From Micromonospora sonchi (GTDB lineage: Bacteria; Actinomycetota; Actinomycetes; Mycobacteriales; Micromonosporaceae), in NCBI RefSeq assembly GCF_014646235.1, contig NZ_BMNB01000001.1:372001-436000 (forward strand): a stretch of 64,000 nucleotides of DNA, read 5' to 3'. Below, in pieces: positions 17,898 through 25,760 of this stretch (position 1 is its first letter; each line of letters begins with the position of its first letter). A program made the translations under genes and the position numbers. The notes under the pieces were generated by a model that worked only from the letters and a program-made list of their open reading frames with translations, had not been told where the DNA came from and did no database searches.

Positions 17898-18374
17898 CTA
17901 GTCCAGGCCGAGGTCGCGGCGGAGTTTGGCGACGTGGCCGGTGGCCTTGACGTTGTAGAGCGCCCGCTCGATCTTGCCATCTTCGTCGATCACGAACGTC
18001 GAGCGGATCACCCCGGTGACCGTGCGGCCGTAGGACTGCTTCTCGCCGTACGCCCCGTAGGCGGTCAGCACCGACTTGTCGGTGTCGGCGACGAGCGGGA
18101 AGGTGATGGCGTCGCGCTCGCGGAATTTCGCCAGCTTCTCCGGCTTGTCCGGCGAGATGCCGACCACCTCGTAACCCGCTGCCTGGAGCGAGGCGAGTGA
18201 GTCGCGGAAGTCGCAGGCCTGTTTGGTGCAGCCGGGGGTCATCGCGGCCGGGTAGGCGTACAGGACGACCTTGCGGCCGCGCAGGTCGGCCAGGGTGAGT
18301 TGCCCGCCGGCGTCGGTGGGCAGGGTGAACTCGGGTGCCGGGTCACCGGGGGAGAGGCGAGCGGGTGCGGTCAT
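17898..18374 (-). CDS. bcp: Thioredoxin-dependent peroxiredoxin, Bcp/PrxQ type
   Basis: 158 residues, normal for the family. AAMTPGCTKQACDFRDSL holds the peroxidatic Cys (about 49) and, five residues on, the likely resolving Cys (54), the PrxQ alpha-2 arrangement. GDPAPEFTLPTDAGGQLTLA is the usual N-terminus and VIRSTFVIDEDGKIERA the C-terminal sheet. It reduces hydrogen peroxide and organic hydroperoxides in the cytoplasm using thioredoxin. An Ala-Ala replaces the more common K/P residues before TPGCT but active residues are present. Confidence 0.92.
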   Translation of the reverse strand: MTAPARLSPGDPAPEFTLPTDAGGQLTLADLRGRKVVLYAYPAAMTPGCTKQACDFRDSLASLQAAGYEVVGISPDKPEKLAKFRERDAITFPLVADTDKSVLTAYGAYGEKQSYGRTVTGVIRSTFVIDEDGKIERALYNVKATGHVAKLRRDLGLD

Positions 18375-18471
18375 GGCCCGACCCTACCGCCGTGCCGGAT
18401 CGTCCCGGGACACCCGGCCGTGCCGCACCGCCTCGGCCCGTCCGGCGCGGCGACTCCGACCAATTATCGGT

Positions 18472-18492
18472 TGTTGCCAGCTATTGGCAGCA
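18472..18492. promoter_or_regulatory. Inverted repeat upstream of the CbiM operon, candidate metal-regulator operator
   Basis: TGTTGCCA-GCTAT-TGGCAGCA: arms of eight bases matching at seven positions around a 5-base spacer, about 80-100 bases before cbiM. A -10-like TAGGCT follows at about 18508, so a repressor here would cover the -35 region. Position suggests Ni/Co- or Fur-family (Nur) control; that assignment is inference. Confidence 0.4.
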
Positions 18493-18573
18493 GTGTGGGC
18501 GGCGAAATAGGCTCACCCTTGCCGGCGAGCGCGGGCCCGCCGTCACGTGGGAGGTCACGTGGAAACTCTGGCC

Positions 18574-19275
18574 ATGCACATCTCGAACGGAATCATCGAC
18601 GGTCCGGTCGCGGCGGCCTTCGGGGTCGTCGCGCTGGCGGCGATGGCGGTCGGTGTCCGGCGCGGCCGGCAGGACCTGGATGATCGGCTGGCACCGATGG
18701 CCGGCCTGGTCGCGGCGTTCATCTTCGCTGTGCAGATGCTCAACTTCCCGATCTTCACCGCCGGGATCAGCGGTCACCTGCTCGGCGGTGCGCTCGCCGC
18801 GATGCTGGTCGGCCCCTGGGTCGGCGCGCTCTGCATCGCGGTGGTGCTGGTCGTGCAGGCGCTCGTCTTCGGCGACGGCGGCGTGGCGATGCTCGGGCTC
18901 AACGTCACCAACATGGCCGTGCTCGCCGTCGCGGTGGCGTACCTGCTGATCGCCCTGCTGCTGCGGGTGCTGCCGCGTAGCACCACCGGGTTGGCCGTGA
19001 CGGCCTTCGTCGCCGCGCTGGTCAGCGTGGTCGTCGCGGCGATGGGCTTCGTGCTGCAGTACTGGCTCGGCGGCACCGCCGACCTCGGCGGCAACCTGGC
19101 CGCGCTGGCCGGCACGATGGCCGTGTCCCACCTGTTCATCGGCATCGGCGAAGGCCTGATCACCGCCACCACGGTGGTCACCGTGGCGAAGGTCCGACCC
19201 GACCTGGTGTACGCGCTGCGCGCCCTGAAGCCGGCGGCGCCGGCGACCGACGCGACCGTCGGAGGTGTCCGATGA
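18574..19275 (+). CDS. cbiM: ECF transporter substrate-capture protein CbiM (Co/Ni uptake)
   Basis: 233 residues with about six or seven membrane helices. CbiM/NikM proteins bind the metal through an N-terminal Met-His loop; here the family-like N-terminus is MHISNGIIDGP from ATG 18574, and FIFAVQMLNFPI plus GISGHLLGGALAAML are the conserved core, including a further His. An in-frame GTG at 18559 (preceded by GGGAGG, four bases away) would add five residues in front of the Met-His, which would spoil the metal site unless trimmed, so 18574 is preferred. The stop overlaps the next gene as ATGA. No cobalamin riboswitch was recognised upstream. Confidence 0.88.
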   Translation: MHISNGIIDGPVAAAFGVVALAAMAVGVRRGRQDLDDRLAPMAGLVAAFIFAVQMLNFPIFTAGISGHLLGGALAAMLVGPWVGALCIAVVLVVQALVFGDGGVAMLGLNVTNMAVLAVAVAYLLIALLLRVLPRSTTGLAVTAFVAALVSVVVAAMGFVLQYWLGGTADLGGNLAALAGTMAVSHLFIGIGEGLITATTVVTVAKVRPDLVYALRALKPAAPATDATVGGVR

Positions 19276-19664
19276 GGAAGTGGAGCTTCGTCGTCGGTGG
19301 CCTGCTCGTCGCCCTGCTGTTGGCCGGTGTGGTGAGCAACTTCGCCTCGCCGCACCCCGACGGGCTGGACTCGTCGCTGCGGGAGGGCTGCACTCTCGAC
19401 ACCGACGGCGAGATCACCGGCGGCAGTTGCCCCGCCCAGCAGGAGCAGGAGCACGAGATCGGCGGTCCGCTGGCCGACTACGGCATCGCGGGTCTGGACA
19501 ACGAGTTCCTCTCCACCGGGCTCTCCGGCGTCTTGGGCGTACTGCTGACCTTCGTCCTGGCCGGCGGCGCGTTCCGGCTGGTCCGCCGCCGCGACGCCGC
19601 GCCGGAGACGGGCGGGTCGCGGGACGCGGATCGGCCGGGCACGCCCGCCACGAGCCAGGGGTAG
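19272..19664 (+). CDS. PDGLE-domain (CbiN-like) component of the Co/Ni ECF transporter
   Basis: 130 residues: an N-terminal membrane helix (about 7-24), then ASPHPDGLDSSL at about 26-37, the PDGLE motif, an extracytoplasmic loop with two Cys, and a second membrane helix at about 84-105. This small protein replaces CbiN and keeps CbiM competent for cobalt or nickel binding. In other genomes the same domain is often fused to the C-terminus of CbiM; here it is separate and coupled to cbiM by an ATGA overlap. Confidence 0.85.
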   Translation: MRKWSFVVGGLLVALLLAGVVSNFASPHPDGLDSSLREGCTLDTDGEITGGSCPAQQEQEHEIGGPLADYGIAGLDNEFLSTGLSGVLGVLLTFVLAGGAFRLVRRRDAAPETGGSRDADRPGTPATSQG

Positions 19665-19669
19665 CGCCG

Positions 19670-20446
19670 GTGGGGGCCGGGCACGCGCACGTGCTGTACC
19701 GGGAGTCCGACTCGCCGGTGCACCGGCTGCCGCCCGAGGTCAAGATCGCGGCGATGGTGGCGTTCACCGTCGCCGTGGTCGCCACCGGCCGCGAGGCGTT
19801 CTGGGCCTTCGGCGCGTACGCCCTGCTGGTCGCGGTGGTGGCGGCGTTGGCCCGGGTGAGCGCCCGCTGGCTGCTGGTCCGGTCGACGATCGAGCTGCCG
19901 TTCGTGCTCTTCGCCTTCGCGTTGCCGTTCCTCGGCGCGGGCGAGCGGGTGGACGTGCTCGGCTTGAGCCTCTCCGCCGACGGCCTCTATGGCGCGTGGA
20001 ACATCCTCGCCAAAGGCACCCTGGGTGTCTGGGCGTCGCTGCTGCTGGCCGCGACCACGACCACCCGGGACCTGATCGTCGGGCTGGACCGGCTGCGCTG
20101 CCCGCAGATCCTCACCCAGATCGCCATCTTCATGCTGCGCTACCTGGACGTGCTGGTCGGCGAGGCCCGCCGGATGCGGGTCGCCCGACTGTCCCGGGGC
20201 GACGACCCGCGGTTCCTGTGGCAGCTGCGCGGCTTCGCCGCCGGCGTCGGGGCGCTGTTCCTGCGGGCCTTCGAGCGGGGCGAGCGGGTCTACCTGGCGA
20301 TGCTGTCGCGCGGCTACACCGGCCGGATGCCGGAAACCTGGCCGGGCGCGGGCGCGGGCGCGGCGACGGCCGGGCAGTGGCTGGTCGCGGCCGCCGTGCC
20401 CGTCCTGGCGGGCGCCGTCGCCGCCACCGCCGCCGTACTGACATGA
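19670..20446 (+). CDS. cbiQ: ECF transporter transmembrane coupling protein CbiQ
   Basis: 258 residues, the T component of an energy-coupling-factor importer. DSPVHRLPPEVKIAAMVAFT is the usual start of CbiQ; ARRMRVARLSRGDD and AMLSRGYTGRMPE are the two A-R-G-type coupling motifs that grip the CbiO ATPases. About five membrane helices precede and separate them. GTG at 19670, with AGGGG eight bases upstream, is chosen because longer in-frame reading would overlap the PDGLE gene in another frame. It ends in ATGA overlap with cbiO. Confidence 0.88.
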   Translation: MGAGHAHVLYRESDSPVHRLPPEVKIAAMVAFTVAVVATGREAFWAFGAYALLVAVVAALARVSARWLLVRSTIELPFVLFAFALPFLGAGERVDVLGLSLSADGLYGAWNILAKGTLGVWASLLLAATTTTRDLIVGLDRLRCPQILTQIAIFMLRYLDVLVGEARRMRVARLSRGDDPRFLWQLRGFAAGVGALFLRAFERGERVYLAMLSRGYTGRMPETWPGAGAGAATAGQWLVAAAVPVLAGAVAATAAVLT

Positions 20447-21216
20447 TTCCCGGTGTGCCACCGACCACCCCGAGCCTGGACGTCCGTGGCGTCCGATACG
20501 CCTATCCGGACGGTCACCTCGCTCTGCGCGGGGTCGACCTGACGGTGGCCCGGGGCGAGCGGGTGGCCCTGCTCGGCCCGAACGGCGCCGGCAAGACGAC
20601 CCTGGTGTTGCACCTCAACGGCATCCTCGCCGCCACCGAGGGCAGCATCGCCGTCGGTGGCCTGCCGGTCAGCCCCGACCGGGCCACCCTGGCGGAGATC
20701 CGCCGGCGGGTGGGCATCGTCTTCCAGGACCCGGACGACCAGCTCTTCCTACCCACCGTCGCCGAGGACGTGGCGTTCGGACCGGCCAACCTCGGGTTGC
20801 GCGGGGCGGAACTCGCCGCCCGGGTGGACGAGGCGCTGGCCGCGGTGGGCATGTCCGAGCACCGGGACCGCGCCCCGCACCACCTGTCCTTCGGGCAGCG
20901 CCGTCGGGTGGCGGTGGCCACCGTGCTCGCCATGCGCCCGGAGATCCTGGTGCTCGACGAGCCCTCGTCGAACCTCGACCCGGCGGCCCGCCGGGAACTC
21001 GCCGCCATCCTGCGGTCCCTGCCGGTGACCCTGCTGATGGTCACCCACGACCTGCCGTACGCGTTCGAGCTCTGCGACCGTTCGGTGATCCTCGACAGCG
21101 GCCGGATCGTGGCCGACGGGCCGACCGCCGAGGTCCTCGGTGACGGGGAACTGCTCGCCCGGCACCGCCTCGAACTTCCCTACCCGTTCAGCCCGGCGCT
21201 GCGTCCACGGGGGTGA
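20443..21216 (+). CDS. cbiO: ECF transporter ATPase CbiO
   Basis: 257-residue ABC ATPase that powers the Co/Ni importer. GPNGAGKTT (about 45-53) is Walker A, VFQDPDDQLFLPTV the Q-loop with the D-D-Q-L-F typical of ECF ATPases, LSFGQRRRVAVA the signature, EILVLDEPSSNLDP Walker B with the D-loop, and MVTHDLPYA the switch His. ATG at 20443 overlaps the cbiQ stop. It ends convergently with the minus-strand membrane protein, the two coding regions overlapping by about 29 bases. Confidence 0.93.
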   Translation: MIPGVPPTTPSLDVRGVRYAYPDGHLALRGVDLTVARGERVALLGPNGAGKTTLVLHLNGILAATEGSIAVGGLPVSPDRATLAEIRRRVGIVFQDPDDQLFLPTVAEDVAFGPANLGLRGAELAARVDEALAAVGMSEHRDRAPHHLSFGQRRRVAVATVLAMRPEILVLDEPSSNLDPAARRELAAILRSLPVTLLMVTHDLPYAFELCDRSVILDSGRIVADGPTAEVLGDGELLARHRLELPYPFSPALRPRG

Positions 21217-22306
21217 CCGCTGCGCGGCCGGTGGCGTGCAGGCGCAGGACGGCGGCGGCCAGGGCACCGGCCCCGGCGACGACGACCAGCACGACCAGCA
21301 CCCGGGCGGCCATCGCCGGCCACGGCACCGGCGGCACGGACCGGGCGAACACGGCGGCGTTGGTCACCCCGGCGAACAGCGCCAGGCACGCCCCGGCCAG
21401 CGCCACCACGAAGTCGACGTTCGACCGGCGGCCCGCACCGCTGGCCACCGACGCCGACGAGCCGGCGGTCAACGCCCGCCAGCCGGCGACGATCGCCCCG
21501 AGCCCGACCAGCAGCGCCCACACCGGACCGGTCAGCAGGCCGGCCAGCACGCCGCCGATCCCTTCGGCGCCGTCGTCGCGTACTTGCCCGACGGTGAGCA
21601 GGACGGCGGCCAGCCCGCCGCAGACCAGCAGCCCGCCGAGCCCGGCCAACGCCCGTCGACCCGGCGCCGAGGCAGCCGGCAACACCCCGACCGCGCCGAC
21701 CGCGAGCGCGCCGAGCGTGACCAGCGCCCACCAGGCGTATGCGTCCGGCGGCGGCACCCAGTCCAGGGTGCCCCGGATCTCCAGCGGCCCGTCGGCGGCG
21801 CGCAGCGGCACCACCCAGTCGCGTACCCGATGCTCGCGGTCGGGCGCGGCGCGGACCTGGGCGGGCGGTCCCGCCTCGCGCCACAGCGCCCGCTGGTCGT
21901 GCCAGCGGACGGTCGGCCCGTCGTCGACCCGTTGCCAGACCGGCGCGGCGGCGGGGTCGACCTCGGCCGGCAGCGCCGTGTCGCCGGCGAGGGTCCGGTT
22001 CAGGTAGGTCGCCGGCGAGCGGCTGTTCTCGAACACGCCGTCCGGACCCACCCGCAGGTACGGCTCGCCCGAGTAGCCGATCACCTCGACCGGAGCGCCG
22101 CCGGTGTTGGTCAGCTCCAGTCGGGCCCCCGCCTCGACCACCCGGACCCGAAGCTCCGGCCGGGCCGGGGTCACGGCGGTGACCTCGGCCCGGTAGTCGC
22201 TGCCGTTCAGCGCGTCCGCGCCGTGGGCTGCGGCGGGGGCGGCGGTGGCGAGCAGGGCGGTGACCGTGCCGGCGAGCAGCAGCGCGGCCCGGGGCAGCAG
22301 GGTCAC
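21188..22306 (-). CDS. Secreted-domain membrane protein of unknown function
   Basis: 372 residues: a signal-like N-terminus (LLPRAALLLAGTVTALLATAAPAAAHGAD) with a His right after the predicted cut, a beta-rich extracytoplasmic domain of about 190 residues (with YSGEPYLRVGPDGVFENS), then about six membrane helices and a short tail. Similar actinobacterial proteins sit with thioredoxin-like genes; their function is not known to me. GTG at 22306 overlaps the stop of the upstream thioredoxin-fold gene as GTGA, which fixes the start. Longer in-frame reading to 22936 is only a shadow of that gene. Operon context (ECF sigma, thioredoxin-like protein) hints at an envelope redox or copper role. Confidence 0.72.
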   Translation of the reverse strand: MTLLPRAALLLAGTVTALLATAAPAAAHGADALNGSDYRAEVTAVTPARPELRVRVVEAGARLELTNTGGAPVEVIGYSGEPYLRVGPDGVFENSRSPATYLNRTLAGDTALPAEVDPAAAPVWQRVDDGPTVRWHDQRALWREAGPPAQVRAAPDREHRVRDWVVPLRAADGPLEIRGTLDWVPPPDAYAWWALVTLGALAVGAVGVLPAASAPGRRALAGLGGLLVCGGLAAVLLTVGQVRDDGAEGIGGVLAGLLTGPVWALLVGLGAIVAGWRALTAGSSASVASGAGRRSNVDFVVALAGACLALFAGVTNAAVFARSVPPVPWPAMAARVLVVLVVVAGAGALAAAVLRLHATGRAAVTPVDAAPG

Positions 22307-23019
22307 CGGCCGGCCGCCTCCACCGCGGCGATGATGTTCGCCGGCGACCAGTCCTGCACCGGCTTGCCGTCGACCAGGACCGTCGGGGTGCCGGTGACGT
22401 TGGCGCGGCTCGCCTCGTCGGTGACGTGGGCGCTCCACGGCCGGTACTTCCGGTCCCGGACGCAGGTGCCGAAGGCGTCCCGGTCCAGCCCGACCTCGGC
22501 GCCGATGTCGATCAACTGGTCGTCGCTGAGCCCGCCACCGTTCTCGGCTGGCTGCCGTTCGAACAGCGCCTTGCCGAACTCGGTGAACTTGCCGCCCTCG
22601 GCGGCGCAGCCGGACGCGGCCGAGGACCGGGTCGAGTAATCGGTGCTGGAGAAGCGGTTCAGGTAGGCCACCGGGTGATAGACCGCCCGGATCTTGCCAT
22701 CGCTGATCAGCTGGTCGATGGTGGCGCCGCTGGTCTGCTCGAACCGCTTGCAGGCAGGGCAGAGGTAGTCCTCGTAGATGTCGACGGTGACCGGCCCGGA
22801 GCCGACCACGATGCCGGTGCCGGCGTCGTTGGCCCCCGGCGGCGGGATGAACTTTCCGCCGCGCTGGCCCGAAAACACGCTCCAGCCGATCAGACCGGCG
22901 ATGACCAGCACCACCACCGCGCCGAGCGAGATCCACAGCATCTGCTTGCGGCGACGTTCCCGGGCCAGTTGTTGCCGGACCACGCGGGCCGCGTCCTTGC
23001 GCCCCTTGCGACTACTCAT
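22303..23019 (-). CDS. DsbA-like membrane-anchored thioredoxin-fold protein
   Basis: 238 residues. A basic cytoplasmic tail, one membrane helix at about 28-48, then a thioredoxin_4/DsbA-type domain: VTVDIYEDYLCPACKRFEQT holds the CPAC active site (Cys 87 and 90) and NVTGTPTVLVDGKPVQDW holds the cis-Pro loop. It probably oxidises or reduces disulfides of exported proteins outside the membrane. ATG at 23019 overlaps the end of the damaged MauE-like gene, the expected electron partner in this kind of operon. Confidence 0.88.
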   Translation of the reverse strand: MSSRKGRKDAARVVRQQLARERRRKQMLWISLGAVVVLVIAGLIGWSVFSGQRGGKFIPPPGANDAGTGIVVGSGPVTVDIYEDYLCPACKRFEQTSGATIDQLISDGKIRAVYHPVAYLNRFSSTDYSTRSSAASGCAAEGGKFTEFGKALFERQPAENGGGLSDDQLIDIGAEVGLDRDAFGTCVRDRKYRPWSAHVTDEASRANVTGTPTVLVDGKPVQDWSPANIIAAVEAAGR

Positions 23020-23264
23020 TTTCGTCCTCCACCATTTCGCCCGTCAGCGCGCCATCCATCGAGACGGCCGTCCAGGGCCGGATCAGCAGGAACCCGGCCA
23101 GCGCCAGGAAGCCCAGGTCCCGGAGGATCTCCGGGAGGTAGCTGGCGTTCTGCCCGGCCGGCAGCGGCCAGGTCGCCGACCTTGGTGGCGCCAGCGTAGA
23201 GCCAGACGGCTGCCAGTCCGAGCCGGACGGCGAGCCCGAGCCAGCGGCGCCAGCTGCCGTTCAC
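23012..23264 (-). pseudogene. MauE/DoxX-like membrane protein remnant with internal deletion and frameshift
   Basis: The start MNGSWRRWLGLAVRLGLAAV, then WLYAGATKVGDLAA, is the first helix of a MauE/DoxX-family protein, which normally has four helices and about 150 or more residues. Right after it the reading jumps frame: in the other frame the DNA gives QNASYLPEILRDLGFLALAG, then FLLIRPWTAVSMDGALTGEM and a stop at 23012, which is the last helix and tail of the same family. The two middle helices, with the usual redox Cys, are missing. The intact form would pass electrons to the neighbouring CPAC protein. The alternative is an assembly collapse. The ATG overlaps the sigma-factor stop by four bases. 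Confidence 0.65.
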
Positions 23265-23869
23265 CCCGTCCGCGCCTCACCGATCGAGTCGATCAGCTCG
23301 GCGCGGGCGCGGGCCACCCGGGATCGGATCGTGCCCACCGGCACCTTCTCCACGGCGGCGGCCTCGGCGTAGGACAGGCCCAGCAGTTGGGTCAGCACGA
23401 ACGCCCCGCGCCGCTCGGCGGGCAGCCGGCGGATCAGGTCGGCCGCGCCGAGCGACGCGGCCGGGTCGGGGTGCGGCACGTCGGTGTGCGCCTGCGCGGT
23501 GAGCCGCTGGTCGAGGCGCCGCCGCCGGACCACCGTACGCAGGTGGTCGGCGCAGGTCCGCCGGGCGATGCCGAGCAGCCAGGTACGCGCGCTGGAGCGC
23601 CCCTCGAAGGCGGGCAGCGCGCGGAACGCCCGCAGGTACGTCTCCTGAGTGAGATCATCGGCGCTGTCCGGATCGACCAGGGCCGCCGCGAACCGCCACA
23701 CCTCGACCTGGGTGGCCCGGACGAACGCGGCCTGGGCGATCGGATCGCCGTCGCGGGCGGCCAGGGCCCACCGGGTGGCCTCGTTGGCCGACTCCGCGCG
23801 CTCCGGCGTGCCTCCGCCGGCCCCCTCGGGGTCGGTGGTGGCGGCGGTGTCGCGCGGCAGGGGGATCAC
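23261..23869 (-). CDS. ECF-family RNA polymerase sigma factor
   Basis: 202 residues. Region 2 runs through AAFVRATQVEVWRFAAALVD, DSADDLTQETYLRAFRALPAF and the -10 contact RTWLLGIARRTCADHLR; region 4 is GAFVLTQLLGLSYAEAAAVE with VPVGTIRSRVARARAEL, the -35 helix-turn-helix. It heads an operon with the MauE-like, DsbA-like and membrane protein genes, linked by 4-bp overlaps, which resembles the SigC clade of actinobacteria. No anti-sigma gene follows; the membrane protein could serve as a sensor, but that is speculation. Confidence 0.9.
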   Translation of the reverse strand: MIPLPRDTAATTDPEGAGGGTPERAESANEATRWALAARDGDPIAQAAFVRATQVEVWRFAAALVDPDSADDLTQETYLRAFRALPAFEGRSSARTWLLGIARRTCADHLRTVVRRRRLDQRLTAQAHTDVPHPDPAASLGAADLIRRLPAERRGAFVLTQLLGLSYAEAAAVEKVPVGTIRSRVARARAELIDSIGEARTG

Positions 23870-24081
23870 GACAAACCAGGTTACGCGGCAGCGCGCTGAG
23901 CAGCAGGGTCCTTCGTCCCTTCCATGGTCTGCGCCACGTCGGGAACTTTTCCACCGTACCGGCCGACTATTCGCTCATGACCCCTCGCCCGGTGCTCGCG
24001 CGCGATTCCGCGCGCGGTGGAGGCGATCTCCGACATTCGTGGTCGCCAATGGCTCGCGTTGCGGGTGGGTTATCGGAGAGC

Positions 24082-25746
24082 ATGGCGGACATGACTGCCG
24101 CCCCACGCCGCCGATTCGCCCGGCTGACCGCCGCTGCCGGTCTGCTGGTCACCATCGTCGCCCTGCTGCTCGCCCCGGCCAGCCCGGCCACCGCCCACGC
24201 CGTGCTGAACAGCAGCAGTCCCACCGCCTCGTCCGTGGTGCCCGCCGCCCCCGCCGAGGTGGTGCTCACCTTCAGTGAATCGGTGCGCAAGGTGCCGGAC
24301 AAGATCCGGGTCATCGCGCCGGACGGCTCCCGCGCGGATCGCGGCGAGCCCGTCTTCACCGACAGCGTGGTCAACATTCCGGTCGACCCGTCCGGCCCCA
24401 ACGGCACCTACCTGGTCACCTACCGGGTGATCTCCGCCGACAGCCACCCGGTCTCCGGTGCGTTCACCTACTCCGTCGGCGCGCCCTCCGAGCCGCCGGT
24501 GGACAGCGGCAACGACGGCCGGGCCAACCCGACGGTCGGCAACGCGATCAAGATCGCCAAGTTCGTCGGTTACGCCGGTCTGCTGCTGTTGATCGGCCCG
24601 GCCCTGGTGCTCGCCCTGCTCTGGCCGCGCCGGCTGTCCCGGCGCGGCCCGGCCCGGCTGGCCTGGACCGGCCTCGGGCTGGTGGCGCTCGCCACGGTCG
24701 CGGGGACGCTGTGGCAGGTGCCGTACACCAACGGTGGCGGGTTGTTCGACATCACCGGCGCGGGGCTGAGCCTGGTGCTCGGCAGTGTTTTCGGTGCCGT
24801 GCACCTGGTCCGGCTGGGGCTGCTGGCCGCGGCGGCGGTCCTGCTCCGGCCCCTGCTGGCCGGGCCGGTGGGCCGCACCGACCTGGTGGTGCTCGGAGTG
24901 CTCGGCGCGGGCGCGCTGCTCACCTGGCCGTTGTCCGGGCACCCGGCGGCCTCGCCCGCCCCGGCCGTGTCGGTGCTCGTCGACGCGGTGCACCTGGGCG
25001 GGATGGCGGTCTGGCTGGGCGGGCTGGTCATGCTCGCCGTGTTCCTGCTGCCCCGAGCGGACGAGCGGGAACTGGGCGCGATCCTGCCGATCTGGTCGCG
25101 GTGGGCCGCCCTGGCGGTGTCGGCGCTGCTGCTGGCCGGCATCGTCCAGGCGCTGATCGAGGTGGCCACGCCGGCGGCCCTGGTCGGCACCCGCTACGGG
25201 CAACTGGTGCTGGCCAAGAGCGGGCTGTTCGCGCTGGTGATCGGGGTGGCCGCGTACTCCCGTCACCTGGTGCGCAAGCGGATCGCGGCCAGCCGTCCCG
25301 CGCCGATACGCCGGGCGGTCTGGGTGGAGCTGGCGATCACCGCGATCGTGCTCGGTGTGTCGGCGACCCTGGTGCAGACCACCCCTGCCCGCACCGCCTC
25401 GGCCAACGTGGCCGGCGCCGAGGCCGACTACTTCGCCACCATGCTCACCAGTCCGTTGTTCACGCTCCAGGTCGAGATGGCACCGGCCGAGCGCGGCAAC
25501 AACTCGGTGCACTTCTACGCGTACACCCCGGAGAACCGGCCGCAGCCGGTGGTGGAGTGGAAGGCCACCGTGGCGCTGCCGTCGGCCGGGATCGAGCCGA
25601 TCGACGTCCCGCTGCTGGCGCTCACCGACTACCACGCCACCGGGGAGATCAACCTGCCCTCGGCAGGGGAGTGGCAGCTGCAGATCACCGCCCGCACCAC
25701 CGAGATCGACCAGGACACGGTGACCGCCACCGTGCCGATCCGATAA
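24082..25746 (+). CDS. CopC-CopD fusion copper-resistance/uptake protein
   Basis: 554 residues. The signal peptide ends ATA-HAVLNSS, leaving His 39 at the mature N-terminus as in CopC copper sites; the second His is in VISADSHPVSGAFTYSV. The CopC domain (about 39-130) is followed by eight or so membrane helices of the CopD domain (GGMAVWLGGLVMLAVF) and a C-terminal beta-sandwich of about 110 residues. The protein binds copper outside and moves it across the membrane. ATG at 24082 has GGAGAG just upstream; an ATG nine bases later is possible. It is followed after 14 bases by ycnI, a usual partner. Confidence 0.88.
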   Translation: MADMTAAPRRRFARLTAAAGLLVTIVALLLAPASPATAHAVLNSSSPTASSVVPAAPAEVVLTFSESVRKVPDKIRVIAPDGSRADRGEPVFTDSVVNIPVDPSGPNGTYLVTYRVISADSHPVSGAFTYSVGAPSEPPVDSGNDGRANPTVGNAIKIAKFVGYAGLLLLIGPALVLALLWPRRLSRRGPARLAWTGLGLVALATVAGTLWQVPYTNGGGLFDITGAGLSLVLGSVFGAVHLVRLGLLAAAAVLLRPLLAGPVGRTDLVVLGVLGAGALLTWPLSGHPAASPAPAVSVLVDAVHLGGMAVWLGGLVMLAVFLLPRADERELGAILPIWSRWAALAVSALLLAGIVQALIEVATPAALVGTRYGQLVLAKSGLFALVIGVAAYSRHLVRKRIAASRPAPIRRAVWVELAITAIVLGVSATLVQTTPARTASANVAGAEADYFATMLTSPLFTLQVEMAPAERGNNSVHFYAYTPENRPQPVVEWKATVALPSAGIEPIDVPLLALTDYHATGEINLPSAGEWQLQITARTTEIDQDTVTATVPIR

Positions 25747-25760
25747 GAGAGGTCCCATCG

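Noticed and set aside
18375..18573. Cobalamin riboswitch before cbiM
   Set aside because: The B12-box and the required stems could not be found; only an inverted repeat was seen.
21188..22936. Reading the membrane protein gene as a 582-residue protein
   Set aside because: The first 210 codons are antisense-frame shadow of the thioredoxin-like gene; GTG at 22306 with GTGA overlap is the real start.
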